From QHVT01 sp036389275 (GTDB taxonomy: Bacteria > Acidobacteriota > Thermoanaerobaculia > Gp7-AA8), in NCBI GenBank assembly GCA_036389275.1, contig DASVQE010000052.1:102202-166201 (forward strand): a DNA stretch of 64,000 bases, written 5' to 3'. The number at the start of each line of letters is the position of its first letter. Position 1 is the first letter of the stretch. The translations under genes and the position numbers were made by a program. Positions 36,585 to 45,649 of this stretch are shown here, one piece after another. A model generated the notes under the pieces. The model was not told the DNA's origin. It worked only from the letters and a program-made list of their open reading frames with translations, and ran no database searches.

Positions 36585-37211
36585 TCAGCGGCGGATGGGG
36601 AGGCGGGCGCCGGTGATGGCGGCGGCGGCGTCGGAGAGGAGGAAGGCGATGGCGTCGACGACGTTTGCCAGCGGGACGAGCTCCGATTCGGGCATCGACT
36701 CGAGCATCGCGGGCGTAGCCATGGCGGCGGGTAGGACGGCGTTGGCGGTGATGCCGGTGCCGCGGTGCTCGGCGGCGAGGATTTCGACGAGCGCGTCGAG
36801 CGCGCTCTTCGAGACGGTGTAGGCGGCGGTGCCGGGGGTGCGGGCGAGCGTGGCTTCGGAGGACACGAAGAGGAGGCGTCCGGGGCGGGTGAGGTGCGCG
36901 AGCGCTTCGCGCGCGGCGAGGAACGCGGCGGTGGTGTTGAGGGCGAGCATCTTCGACCAGGTCGCGAGTGACGTTTCCGCAACGTTGCCGGGCGCGAATC
37001 CGCCGGCCAGATGGACGAGTCCATAGATTTCGCCGATGCGTCCGAAGGCTTCCCGCACGCTCGACTCGTCGCCGAGGTCGGCGCGGATTCCCTCGTGATT
37101 TTCGGGCGGTGTGGAGTGATAGAGAAGGATGCAGCGGTAGTCGCGGGAGAGACGCTCGGTGACGGCGGTGCCGAGGCCGCCGGTGCCGCCGGTGAGGACA
37201 AGAGTGCGCAT
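36585..37211 (-). CDS. Short-chain dehydrogenase/reductase (208 aa)
   Basis: Rossmann oxidoreductase. Cofactor motif TGGTGGLG (residues 8-15), LVHLAGGF, Ser in LLFVSSEAT and the catalytic YTVSK. A bit shorter than classical SDRs (~245), like dihydropteridine-reductase-type members. Ends in the usual NPAAM-like stretch (LPAAMATPAM). Substrate unknown. It lies right behind the tRNA and marks the chromosomal flank; divergent from the sugar dehydrogenase gene with 45 bp between. Confidence 0.85.
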   Translation of the reverse strand: MRTLVLTGGTGGLGTAVTERLSRDYRCILLYHSTPPENHEGIRADLGDESSVREAFGRIGEIYGLVHLAGGFAPGNVAETSLATWSKMLALNTTAAFLAAREALAHLTRPGRLLFVSSEATLARTPGTAAYTVSKSALDALVEILAAEHRGTGITANAVLPAAMATPAMLESMPESELVPLANVVDAIAFLLSDAAAAITGARLPIRR

Positions 37212-37256
37212 CGCGTGAGTGTAAGCTGGCCCGGATCTTTCTTGAGGTCGCCGCGG

Positions 37257-38492
37257 ATGATCCGCTTCGTCCTGGTCCTGCTGTTCGCATTGCGTGCGAG
37301 CGCGGCGATGCTTCCCGGATTTCGCGTCGAGCCGATCGCGCGGGTGCCGGGCTTCGTCAGCTCGCTCGCCGCAGACTCGCGCGGCGTCATCTACGCCTCC
37401 ACCACCAGCGGCTGGATCTACCGCATCGACGGCGCGCAGGCGACGCCGGTGGCCTCGCTGCCGACGCACGAAGGCGGCAACGGCGGCCTGCTCGGCCTCG
37501 CGCTCATCGACGACCGCACCGCCGCGGTGCACTACACCACCTGGGCGGGCGCGGAGACGGACTCGCGCGTCCTCGACGACGTCATCTCGACCGTCGACCT
37601 GCAGAGCGGCGCCGAAACGGTCCTGCACACGTTCGTGTGCGACGTCGACTTTCGTCCGAACGGCGCCTCCTCCGAACATCACGGCGGCAACCCCACCGTC
37701 GCTCCCGACGGCGCGATCTTCGTCGGCATCGGCGAGTACAACGGCCGCGTCATCGCGCAACTCCCGGGCTGGAACGGCGGCCGGATCTTCCGCATCGCGC
37801 GCGACGGCACGGCCACCCAGTGGGCTCTCGGCCTGCGCAACCCGTACGATCTCGCGTGGGATCCGCAGCTCGCGCGCATCGTCGTCACCGACAACGGCCC
37901 GAACGCCGGCGACGAGATCGACATCGTCCCCGAGCATGCGAACCTCGGCTGGCCGCACACCTACGGGCACGAGGCGCCGATGGACGGCGCGGTCGCGCCG
38001 TCGTACGTCTTCCCGAGCACCGTCGCGCCGACCGGCATCCAGCGGCTCGCCGGCGCGAATGCGCTGCTGCGCCGCGGCTATCTCCTGGGCGCGTTCGTGA
38101 CCGACGCGCTCTACTACTTCGAGGACGTCGAGCATCCCGAGCCGGTGGCGATCTTCGACAAGCTCGACGAAGCGGTGATCGACGTGACCGAAATGGCGGG
38201 CGGCGAGATCGTCTTGGCCACGGCCTCGTTCTTCGGGACGTCCTCGATTCAGCGGCTGCACGTGCCGCCGCGCGGTGACTGCAACGGCGACGGCCTGGTC
38301 AACAGCAGCGACCTGAGCGCGCTCTACCTCGAGTTGCGCGACGGCGATCCGCAGCCGATGACGCAGGCGCAGGGCGGCACGTACGTCGGGAGTTGGGGCT
38401 GCGACGCGAACGGCGACGGAGCGATCAGTTCCGCCGACGTGCTCGTCCTGGCGCGCTCGACCGGCAAGCGGCGCGCGGTCCGGGTGCGGTAG
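37257..38492 (+). CDS. Secreted sugar dehydrogenase-like beta-propeller with dockerin-like tail (411 aa)
   Basis: Signal peptide (FVLVLLFALRASAAM). The body matches glucose/sorbosone dehydrogenase propellers (PQQ-type): LLGLALID, GGNPTVAPDGAIFVGIGE, WALGLRNPYDLAWDP, VTDNGPNAGDEIDIV, LGWPHTYG. The C-terminus carries two Ca-binding loops (DCNGDGLVNSSDL and DANGDGAISSADV) as in dockerin type I repeats. Likely periplasmic or extracellular oxidation of sugars. Several catalytic positions of sGDH could not be checked by eye. Confidence 0.82.
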   Translation: MIRFVLVLLFALRASAAMLPGFRVEPIARVPGFVSSLAADSRGVIYASTTSGWIYRIDGAQATPVASLPTHEGGNGGLLGLALIDDRTAAVHYTTWAGAETDSRVLDDVISTVDLQSGAETVLHTFVCDVDFRPNGASSEHHGGNPTVAPDGAIFVGIGEYNGRVIAQLPGWNGGRIFRIARDGTATQWALGLRNPYDLAWDPQLARIVVTDNGPNAGDEIDIVPEHANLGWPHTYGHEAPMDGAVAPSYVFPSTVAPTGIQRLAGANALLRRGYLLGAFVTDALYYFEDVEHPEPVAIFDKLDEAVIDVTEMAGGEIVLATASFFGTSSIQRLHVPPRGDCNGDGLVNSSDLSALYLELRDGDPQPMTQAQGGTYVGSWGCDANGDGAISSADVLVLARSTGKRRAVRVR

Positions 38493-38493
38493 C

Positions 38494-38533
38494 GGGACAG
38501 GCTGTCCCATTTCGAGCCCAATTCGCCGGGCTC
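38494..38533 (+). terminator. Two consecutive hairpins, probable terminator
   Basis: GGGACA-GGC-TGTCCC followed by GAGCCC-loop-GGGCTC just after the sugar dehydrogenase stop. No long T-run, so termination strength is uncertain. Confidence 0.45.
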
Positions 38534-38614
38534 AGCAGGACGTTCCACCCGGACGAACACGGCACCTCCGATGCATTGTGACCCGTAGAAGTTATTTGAA
38601 TGGAGGCAGAACAA

Positions 38615-40111
38615 ATGAACCGATCAGGACACCTCGTGTCGCGCCCGGCGATCGCGCTCCTCGTGGCCATCACGCTGATGGGCGGCGTGGCCCAGGCGCA
38701 GACGCAGATCAAGTCGGGCTGGAATCTCTTCAGCGCGCAACAGGACGTCGAGATCGGCGCGCAGTCAGCCGTCGAAGCGGAGCGCCAGCTCCCGATTCTG
38801 CGCGACTCGAACGTCGACGACTATGTGAATCGCATCGGGCAGCGGCTGGCGGCGAACGCCGGCGGCCCGCAGTTTCAGTACCGCTTCCGCGTTGTGAACG
38901 CCTCGGACATCAACGCGTTCGCGCTGCCGGGCGGCTACATCTACGTCAACCGTGGCATCATCGAGAACGCCAGCAATGAAGGCGAAGTGGCCGGCGTGAT
39001 CGCGCACGAGATCGCGCACGTGGCGCTGCGCCACGGCACGCATCAGGCCTCGAAGGCGTATGCGGCGCAGGCCGGCCTGCAGATCCTCGGCGGACTGCTC
39101 GGCGGCAAGGTCGGGCAGAACACCGCCCAGATCCTCAACACCGTCGGCGGCGTCGGCCTCAACGCGCTCTTCCTGAAGTTCGGACGCGACCTCGAGTCGC
39201 AGGCCGACATCCGCGGCGCGCAGATCCTCGCGGCCAGCGGCTACACGCCGGCCGACATGGTGAGCTTCTTCCACAAGCTCGAGAGCGTCGACAAGGCGCG
39301 CAAGACTTCGTGGATGTCGGATCACCCGGCGCCGCCGGACCGCATCGCGCGCATCGAGAAAGAGCGGCAGCTCCTGCGCGAGCCGGCCACGCCGACGCAG
39401 AACGTGCAGCAGCTCGCCAGCGTGAAGCAGAGCCTCAACCGCTACGGCCGCGCGCAGACGCTCGGCCAGATCGCGCAGAACGGCACGCGCCGGACCGGCG
39501 GCGACACGACCAACGGCGACTATCCGCCGATGACCAGCAGCAGCGGCGCGGGCCGCGTCGAAGCGCCGTCGCGCCAGTTCCGCACCTACACGAACGCCTC
39601 GCGCACGTTCCAGATCGGCTATCCGTCGAACTGGCGCGTCTACCAGAGCAACGGCTTCGGCGTGACCATCGCCCCGGAAGGCGGCCTGGCCAACGTAGGC
39701 GGCCGCACCGAAGTGCTGTACGGGATGATCATCAATCACTACGACCCGTTCGGAAACACGCCCGGCTCGTCGCTGCGCGGCAGCGCCGGCTCGCGCACGT
39801 CGACCACGCTGCAGGATGCGACGCAGGACCTCATCGCGCAGATTCAGCAGAGCAGCCCGCATCTGCGCGTGATCCGCAATTCCGGCCAGCAGATCGCGGT
39901 CGACGGACGCACCGCGCTCGCGGCCAGCCTGCGCGGACGCAACCCGAACACGAACATCGACGAGCGCCTCACCATCGTGACGCGCGCGCTGCCCGACGGA
40001 CATCTGATCTACGCGCTGTTCGTCACGCCGGAGCAGGATGCGAAGGCGTACGGGAGCGTGCTGCAGTCGATGGTGAGCTCGCTGAATGTCGACGACAGCC
40101 ACCAGCATTGA
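38615..40111 (+). CDS. M48-family zinc metalloprotease (498 aa)
   Basis: ATG 38615 is chosen for the GGAGG upstream. Signal peptide ends AQAQT. BepA-like M48 domain: ALPGGYIYVNRGII, the zinc motif HEIAH (with HVALRHG) and the third ligand Glu in ESQADIRGA; SDHPAPPDR closes the domain. A second C-terminal domain (from ~330) begins YTNASRTFQIGYPSNW, a PsbP/serine-protease-associated-like fold seen in Acidobacteria. Periplasmic; outer-membrane quality control is the usual role of the family. Confidence 0.9.
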   Translation: MNRSGHLVSRPAIALLVAITLMGGVAQAQTQIKSGWNLFSAQQDVEIGAQSAVEAERQLPILRDSNVDDYVNRIGQRLAANAGGPQFQYRFRVVNASDINAFALPGGYIYVNRGIIENASNEGEVAGVIAHEIAHVALRHGTHQASKAYAAQAGLQILGGLLGGKVGQNTAQILNTVGGVGLNALFLKFGRDLESQADIRGAQILAASGYTPADMVSFFHKLESVDKARKTSWMSDHPAPPDRIARIEKERQLLREPATPTQNVQQLASVKQSLNRYGRAQTLGQIAQNGTRRTGGDTTNGDYPPMTSSSGAGRVEAPSRQFRTYTNASRTFQIGYPSNWRVYQSNGFGVTIAPEGGLANVGGRTEVLYGMIINHYDPFGNTPGSSLRGSAGSRTSTTLQDATQDLIAQIQQSSPHLRVIRNSGQQIAVDGRTALAASLRGRNPNTNIDERLTIVTRALPDGHLIYALFVTPEQDAKAYGSVLQSMVSSLNVDDSHQH

Positions 40112-40143
40112 CGCCGCGGGTATCATCCGCGACTGGAGGAACT

Positions 40144-40575
40144 ATGTACGATGAAATGATCGTCGCGCCGATGCGCCAGGAGCTCACGCGGCTCGGGATC
40201 GAGGAGACGCGGACGGCTGCCGAAGTCGACGCGGTCCTCGGCCAGAAGAAAGGCACCGTGCTGGTCGTGGTCAACTCGGTCTGCGGCTGCGCGGCCGGCA
40301 TGGCCCGTCCGGCCGTGGCCATGGCTCTCGAGCACGACGTGAAACCCGATCGCATGATCACCGTCTTCGCCGGCAACGACCGCGAGGCGACGCAGCGGGC
40401 CCGCGAGTACTTTGTCGGCTTCCGCCCGTCGTCGCCGTCGATCGCGCTGTTCAAGGACGGCCAGGTGGTGAAGATGCTCGAGCGCTGGCAGATCGAAGGA
40501 CGCCACGCGCACGACCTCGCCGCCGAGCTGACCGCCGCCTTCGACCAGCATTGCCGGACCGCCGTCACCGCGTAG
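40144..40575 (+). CDS. BrxA/BrxB-family bacilliredoxin (143 aa)
   Basis: ATG 40144 after TGGAGGA. The active site is the Cys-Gly-Cys of NSVCGCAAGMARP, with FAGNDREAT and PSSPSIALFKDG typical of YphP/YqiW proteins, at the usual length. Removes bacillithiol or other thiols from oxidised proteins in the cytoplasm; which low-molecular-weight thiol is used here is unknown. Followed by a strong terminator. Confidence 0.92.
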   Translation: MYDEMIVAPMRQELTRLGIEETRTAAEVDAVLGQKKGTVLVVVNSVCGCAAGMARPAVAMALEHDVKPDRMITVFAGNDREATQRAREYFVGFRPSSPSIALFKDGQVVKMLERWQIEGRHAHDLAAELTAAFDQHCRTAVTA

Positions 40576-40582
40576 CAAACCG

Positions 40583-40620
40583 AATGGGCAGGAGAACTGC
40601 TCTCCTGCCCATTCTTTCTT
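40583..40620 (+). terminator. Rho-independent terminator after bacilliredoxin
   Basis: GGGCAGGAGA-actgc-TCTCCTGCCC forms a perfect 10-bp stem (ATGGGC/GCCCAT extends it) followed by TCTTTCTT. Confidence 0.88.
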
Positions 40621-40621
40621 C

Positions 40622-40855
40622 ATGACCGACTTCGAAGACCGTATCCGCCGCATGGCCCGCGAGGCGATGGGAGAGCTCGGACGCGATGGCAGCGAGATCG
40701 CCGACGTGATCGAGCCGCCGGGCGCCGACTACTGTGTGATCTCGTTCAGCGACCCGTCGCACAAGCCGATCGAGATCTCCAAACCGCTCGGCGCCGGCGA
40801 GTCGCAGGAGCTCGACGAGATCCGCAGAGCGCTGCAGTACCGGTTCGGAACGTAG
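40622..40855 (+). CDS. Hypothetical 77-aa protein
   Basis: Short acidic alpha/beta protein (DYCVISFSDPSHKPIEI, ELDEIRRALQYRF). No known motif. The start lies only a couple of bases past the terminator, so either it is read from a promoter inside the preceding gene or the start is slightly different. Convergent with the regulator gene. Confidence 0.5.
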   Translation: MTDFEDRIRRMAREAMGELGRDGSEIADVIEPPGADYCVISFSDPSHKPIEISKPLGAGESQELDEIRRALQYRFGT

Positions 40856-40863
40856 AACGCGAG

Positions 40864-42366
40864 TCAGCGCGCTTTGCGCTTCGGCTTCGCCGCCGTCGTC
40901 GCCTCGACGGCCGCCGCGGCAGGCGCGTAGAACGAACGCCCGCGCACGTTCTCATCCACCTTCACTCCATGCTGGAGCGGCGGGAACGCGCGCTGCTCGC
41001 AGTCGATGCGCTCGCAGAGGCGGCAGGTCGTGCCGATCGGCACGGCCGCCTCGAGATGATCGAGCTCGTAGCCGTCGGCGTAGACGAGCTTGCGCGCGTC
41101 CTTCACCGGACAGCCGATGCCGACGGCCATGAGCGCGTCGCCGGACGCGTAGCCGTAGCTCTTGCGGATCGTGCGCGCGATGCAGAAGTACGCAGTTCCG
41201 TCAGGCATTTTGGATAGCTGGGTGCGGATCCGTCCGGGCGTCAAAAAAGCAGCATGCACGTCCCACCGCGGACAGGAGCCGGAGAAGCGGGCGAAGCGGA
41301 TGCCGGTGCCGGAGAAGCGCTTGGAGATGTTGCCGGCGATGTCGACGCGCACGAAGTGGAACGGCACGCCGGCCATGCCCGGCTTGCGCAGCGAGGTGAG
41401 GCGATGGCAGACCTGCTCCCAACTCGCCGTGTAGTGATGCTGCAGCAGCTCGATGTCGTAGCGCACTTCCTCGGCCAGGCGATGGAAGTCGTCGTACGGC
41501 ATCAGCAGCGCGCCGGCGAAGTAGTTCGCCAGCGCCACGCGGCAGAGCTTCACCGACTCGGGCGTAGTGAGGTTCTTCTGCGAGCGCTCGATGATCGCGT
41601 CGATCACCGGCGCGGCATCGATCAGCCCCAACTGATGCGCGAGCTGGAACTGGCGGCTCCACGGCGGCAGCACCTCGGAGAGCGAGATCACGCGCGCGGC
41701 CGGATCGTAGCGGCGGATGAAGCCGCGGTCGCGCACGATCGGCATGAGCGCTACCTCGATGCCGTGCCGCGTGCGGAGATACGCGACCAGCGAGCGGTAC
41801 ATGTCGCCGCGGTCGAGCTTCGCCCGTTCGGCGAGCTGCACCGCCGCGGTCTCGAGCTCGGGAAAGAAGTTGACGTTCTCCTGGATCACGTCGGACGCTT
41901 CCTCGCTCGGCAGGTGGGCGGGATCGACGCCGTGGAACGCGCGACCCGTCGCGCCGGCCTCGCCGGCGTCGAGGCGGTCGTAGAGCTGCGAGGCGAGATC
42001 GCGCATCGACGAGACGGAGCTCTTGTACGCGTGGAAGAGCGAGAGGATCGCGCGCGCGGCGGCGGGACTCTCGGCCAGCTCGCGCACGTCGCCCGTGGTG
42101 ACGGCGTGCTCCTCGAGCAGCGGATCGGCGAAGACTTCCTGCAGATCGTCGGCGAGCCGCGCCTGGCTGTCGTCCGCGAAGGCCTGCAACTCGACGTGGA
42201 AGATCTGGGCGAGCTTCACCAGCAGATGCGACGGCAGCGGCCGGGCGTTGCTTTCAATCAGATTGAGATAGCTCGGCGAGATGCCGAGTTGCTGCGCGAG
42301 CTGCGTCTGCGTGAGCTGCTCCCGCCGCCGCATCGCCCGCACTTTTCCGCCGAGCCGGTTCGCCAT
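40864..42366 (-). CDS. ScfR/RamB-type regulator of the glyoxylate shunt (500 aa)
   Basis: N-terminal XRE helix-turn-helix (QLTQTQLAQQLGISPSYLNLIE), then a long middle domain of the IrrE/ImmA peptidase-like type, and a C-terminal DUF2083 part with Cys-rich segments (CIARTIRK, CPVKDAR, CRLCERIDCEQRAF). The region where IrrE peptidases have HExxH reads QLAHQLGLID, so Glu is lost and it is probably a ligand sensor, not an enzyme. This is the architecture of RamB/ScfR, which control acetate and short-chain fatty acyl metabolism. Divergent from aceB-aceA, its expected target. Confidence 0.88.
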   Translation of the reverse strand: MANRLGGKVRAMRRREQLTQTQLAQQLGISPSYLNLIESNARPLPSHLLVKLAQIFHVELQAFADDSQARLADDLQEVFADPLLEEHAVTTGDVRELAESPAAARAILSLFHAYKSSVSSMRDLASQLYDRLDAGEAGATGRAFHGVDPAHLPSEEASDVIQENVNFFPELETAAVQLAERAKLDRGDMYRSLVAYLRTRHGIEVALMPIVRDRGFIRRYDPAARVISLSEVLPPWSRQFQLAHQLGLIDAAPVIDAIIERSQKNLTTPESVKLCRVALANYFAGALLMPYDDFHRLAEEVRYDIELLQHHYTASWEQVCHRLTSLRKPGMAGVPFHFVRVDIAGNISKRFSGTGIRFARFSGSCPRWDVHAAFLTPGRIRTQLSKMPDGTAYFCIARTIRKSYGYASGDALMAVGIGCPVKDARKLVYADGYELDHLEAAVPIGTTCRLCERIDCEQRAFPPLQHGVKVDENVRGRSFYAPAAAAVEATTAAKPKRKAR

Positions 42367-42442
42367 CCGCTGCTCCTTCAGATTCGAGCTGGCACGTTTC
42401 TGGACATGAGCTCCTGTGGGGATTCTCCGTCCTCGCGCCTTT

Positions 42443-42482
42443 CTTTACAAGCGTTGACTGCTTTACAAGTCATTCTTTACTG
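42443..42482 (+). promoter_or_regulatory. aceB promoter with CTTTACAAG operator repeats
   Basis: CTTTACAAG occurs at 42443-42451 and 42461-42469 (18 bp apart) and partly again at 42475. A TTGACT at 42454 and TTTACT 17 bp further make a plausible sigma-70 promoter that overlaps the repeats. RamB-type regulators bind short A/T-rich words with similar spacing, so the repeats are candidate operators for the product of 40864-42366. Confidence 0.5.
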
Positions 42483-42557
42483 CTTGTGACTGCGCAACAT
42501 ACGCTTGAGTCTGGATTTATTGACTCTGGCGCGCCGCGTGCTCAGCATTGTGACAGC

Positions 42558-44144
42558 ATGACGTACGCAATCGATACCGACATCGACGTGCGCGGACTGG
42601 TGCGTCCGGAGTGGGAGGAGATCCTCTCCGACGACGCCCTCGCGTTCGTGGCGCTGCTGCAGAAGGAGTTCAACCCGCGGCGCGAGGAACTGCTCGCGAA
42701 ACGGGAAGAGCGGAAGCAGCGGCTCGATGCCGGCGAGCTGCCCGATTTCCTGCCGGAGACGCGCGAGATCCGCGAGAGCGACTGGACGGTCGCGCCGATC
42801 CCGGACGACCTGCAGGACCGCCGCGTGGAGATCACCGGTCCGGTCGACCGGAAGATGATCATCAACGCCCTCAACTCCGGCGCGAACGTCTTCATGGCCG
42901 ACTTCGAAGACGCGAACGCGCCGACGTGGGCGAACTGCATCGAAGGGCAGCTCAACCTGCGCGACGCGGTGCGGCGCACGATCTCGTTTGCGTCCGGCGC
43001 AAAACAGTACCGCCTCAATGACCGCATCGCCACGCTGCTGGTGCGGCCGCGCGGCTGGCACCTGGTCGAAGAGCACGTCTACGTCGACGGCAAGCCGGTC
43101 AGCGCGAGCCTCTTCGATTTCGCGCTCTATTTTTTTCATAACGCGAAGGAGCTGGTGTCGCGCGGCAGCGGTCCGTATTTCTATCTGCCGAAGATGGAGT
43201 CGCACCTGGAGGCGCGGCTCTGGAACGACGTCTTCGTGCGCGCGCAGCAGGAGCTCGGGCTGCCGAACGGCACCATCCGGGCCACGGTGCTGATCGAGAC
43301 GATCCTCGCCTCGTTCGAGATGCACGAGATCCTCTACGAGCTGCGCGACCACTCGGCCGGCCTCAATTGCGGGCGGTGGGATTACATCTTCTCGTTCATC
43401 AAGAAATTCAGGGCGCGCCACGACTTTCTCACGCCCGACCGCGCCTCGATCACGATGGACAAGGCCTTCCTCGCCGCGTACGTCGACCTGCTGATCCAGA
43501 CCTGTCACCGCCGCGGCATTCACGCCATGGGCGGCATGGCCGCGCAGATCCCGATCAAGAACGACGAGGCGGCGAACGCCGCGGCCTTTGCGAAGGTCGA
43601 AGCCGACAAGCTGCGCGAGGTGCGCGCCGGCCACGATGGCACCTGGGTCGCGCATCCGGGACTGGTGCCGGTGGCGAAACGCGTGTTCGACGAGCACATG
43701 CCGTCGCCGAATCAGATCGGCAAGACGCGCGACGACGTGCGCGTCACGGCCGAGGCGCTGCTGCGGTTGCCGGAAGGCGAGATCACGGAGAAAGGGCTGC
43801 GCCACAACTACAACGTCGGCGTGCTCTATCTGGAGGCGTGGCTCGGCGGCTCGGGCGCGGTGCCGCTCTACAACCTGATGGAAGACGCGGCCACGGCCGA
43901 GATCTCGCGCACGCAGCTCTGGCAGTGGATCCATCACGGCGCGAAGCTCGGCGACGGCCGCACGGTCGACGCGGAGCTCTACGCGCGCATCCGCGACGAG
44001 GAGCTCTCCACGATCCGCGCGAATGGCGAGCATCCGCATCTCGACGTCGCCGCGCGCATCTTCGACGAACTGATCCTGGCCGATGAGCTGGCTGATTTTC
44101 TGACGCTGCCCGCGTATCGCGAGCTGCTGCAACTGGAACGCTGA
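42558..44144 (+). CDS. aceB: Malate synthase A
   Basis: Condenses glyoxylate with acetyl-CoA to malate, second step of the glyoxylate shunt. Full length (528 aa). Family landmarks: GPVDRKMIINALNSGA, FMADFEDANAPTW, VRPRGWHLVEEHV with the catalytic Arg, GRWDYIFSFIKKF, MGGMAAQIPI, and the C-terminal QLWQWIHHGAKL loop with the catalytic-base region. Start at ATG 42558; the frame is open from 42486. First gene of the aceB-aceA operon. Confidence 0.97.
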   Translation: MTYAIDTDIDVRGLVRPEWEEILSDDALAFVALLQKEFNPRREELLAKREERKQRLDAGELPDFLPETREIRESDWTVAPIPDDLQDRRVEITGPVDRKMIINALNSGANVFMADFEDANAPTWANCIEGQLNLRDAVRRTISFASGAKQYRLNDRIATLLVRPRGWHLVEEHVYVDGKPVSASLFDFALYFFHNAKELVSRGSGPYFYLPKMESHLEARLWNDVFVRAQQELGLPNGTIRATVLIETILASFEMHEILYELRDHSAGLNCGRWDYIFSFIKKFRARHDFLTPDRASITMDKAFLAAYVDLLIQTCHRRGIHAMGGMAAQIPIKNDEAANAAAFAKVEADKLREVRAGHDGTWVAHPGLVPVAKRVFDEHMPSPNQIGKTRDDVRVTAEALLRLPEGEITEKGLRHNYNVGVLYLEAWLGGSGAVPLYNLMEDAATAEISRTQLWQWIHHGAKLGDGRTVDAELYARIRDEELSTIRANGEHPHLDVAARIFDELILADELADFLTLPAYRELLQLER

Positions 44145-44162
44145 AGAACGGAGTTGAACTGC

Positions 44163-45446
44163 ATGCCGAAGTTGAAAGAAGCACGGACCCCGAAACTGAT
44201 CGAGCGCGACTGGGAGAGCAATCCGCGGTGGGACGGCGTCACGCGCGACTACACGGCGGAAGACGTGCTGCGGCTGCGCGGCTCGGTCGACATCGAGTAC
44301 ACGCTGGCGAAGATGGGCGCCGATCGTCTGTGGCAGCTCCTCAAGACCGAGCCGTACGTGAACGCCCTCGGCGCGCTGACCGGCAACCAGGCCATCCAGC
44401 AGGTGCGTGCCGGACTGAAGGCAATCTATCTTTCCGGATGGCAGGTGGCGGCCGACGCGAATCTGGCCGGCCACATGTACCCCGACCAGAGTCTCTATCC
44501 CTCGAACTCGGTGCCGCAGGTGGTCAAGCGGATCAATCAGGCGCTGCAGCGCGCCGATCAGATCGATCACTGCGAAGGGCGCAGCGGCACGCATTGGTTC
44601 GCGCCGATCATCGCCGATGCCGAGGCGGGTTTCGGCGGCGCGCTGAACGCCTTCGAGCTGATGAAGATGATGATCGAGGCAGGCGCCGCGGCGGTGCATT
44701 TCGAGGATCAGCTTGCGTCCGAGAAAAAGTGCGGTCACCTCGGCGGCAAAGTCCTCGTGCCGGTCTCGCAGTTCATCCGCACGCTCGTCTCCGCGCGCCT
44801 CGCCGCCGACGTGATGGGTGTGCCGACGCTGGTCGTCGCGCGCACCGACGCGCACAGCGCCACGCTGCTCACCAGCGACGTCGACGAGCGCGATCATCCG
44901 TTCATCACCGGCGAGCGGACGCCGGAAGGTTTCTTCCGCATCAAGAACGGTCTGGAGATGGCCATCGCCCGCGCCGTCGCCTACGCGCCGCATGCGGACG
45001 TGCTCTGGTGCGAGACCTCGACGCCCGACATCGAAGAGGCGCGGCAGTTCGCCGAAGGCGTGCACGCGCAGTATCCCGGCAAGCTGCTGGCGTACAACTG
45101 CTCGCCGTCGTTCAACTGGGCGAAGAAGCTGTCGGCCGAGGAGATCGCGAGCTTCCAGCGCGAGCTCGGAGCGATGGGCTACAAATTCCAGTTCGTCACG
45201 CTGGCGGGTTTCCACGCGCTGAACTTCTCGATGTTCGAGCTCGCGCGCGAGTACGCCGCCGAAGGGATGACCGCCTACTCGCGCCTGCAGCAGTCGGAGT
45301 TCGCCGCCGAAGCGCACGGCTACACCGCCACGCGCCACCAGCGCGAAGTGGGCACCGGCTATTTCGACGAGGTAGCCAAAGTCGTGAGCGCCGGCGAGTC
45401 GTCGACGACGGCACTCGAAGGGTCTACGGAAGCGGCGCAGTTCTGA
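44163..45446 (+). CDS. aceA: Isocitrate lyase
   Basis: Cleaves isocitrate to succinate and glyoxylate. Full length (427 aa). Signature KKCGH (catalytic Cys in SEKKCGHLGGKVLVP), with SGWQVAADAN, YPDQSLYPSNSVP, IADAEAGFGG, VARTDAHSATLL and NCSPSFNWAKKL all present. 18 bp after aceB, co-transcribed. With aceB it allows growth on acetate or fatty acids. Confidence 0.97.
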   Translation: MPKLKEARTPKLIERDWESNPRWDGVTRDYTAEDVLRLRGSVDIEYTLAKMGADRLWQLLKTEPYVNALGALTGNQAIQQVRAGLKAIYLSGWQVAADANLAGHMYPDQSLYPSNSVPQVVKRINQALQRADQIDHCEGRSGTHWFAPIIADAEAGFGGALNAFELMKMMIEAGAAAVHFEDQLASEKKCGHLGGKVLVPVSQFIRTLVSARLAADVMGVPTLVVARTDAHSATLLTSDVDERDHPFITGERTPEGFFRIKNGLEMAIARAVAYAPHADVLWCETSTPDIEEARQFAEGVHAQYPGKLLAYNCSPSFNWAKKLSAEEIASFQRELGAMGYKFQFVTLAGFHALNFSMFELAREYAAEGMTAYSRLQQSEFAAEAHGYTATRHQREVGTGYFDEVAKVVSAGESSTTALEGSTEAAQF

Positions 45447-45473
45447 GAAACGAGCTCGTAACGAGGAGACATC

Positions 45474-45587
45474 ATGGAAGACATCCGCACCTATCGCATC
45501 GAAGACGAGAACGTTTCTGACGAAGAGCGCGAGTACAGCGCGGCGGCGGTAGACGACGAAGTGCCGTTTCACGTGCCGCGCGATTAG
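45474..45587 (+). CDS. 37-aa acidic mini-protein at the end of the ace operon
   Basis: A GAGGAG lies six bases before ATG 45474, 27 bp after aceA. The peptide begins MEDIRTYRIEDEN, has many Asp/Glu and ends VPFHVPRD. Good ribosome site and tight linkage argue for translation. It could be a small regulator or stability partner of the shunt enzymes, but this is speculative. Confidence 0.55.
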   Translation: MEDIRTYRIEDENVSDEEREYSAAAVDDEVPFHVPRD

Positions 45588-45649
45588 CGCGCGGCCGTGA
45601 CATGGATGCGACAGCGCCGCGCCGCGGCGGCCCGTACAATGCTGCGGCC

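Noticed and set aside
38765..40126. 453-codon open frame on the minus strand
   Set aside because: Shadow of the M48 protease gene.
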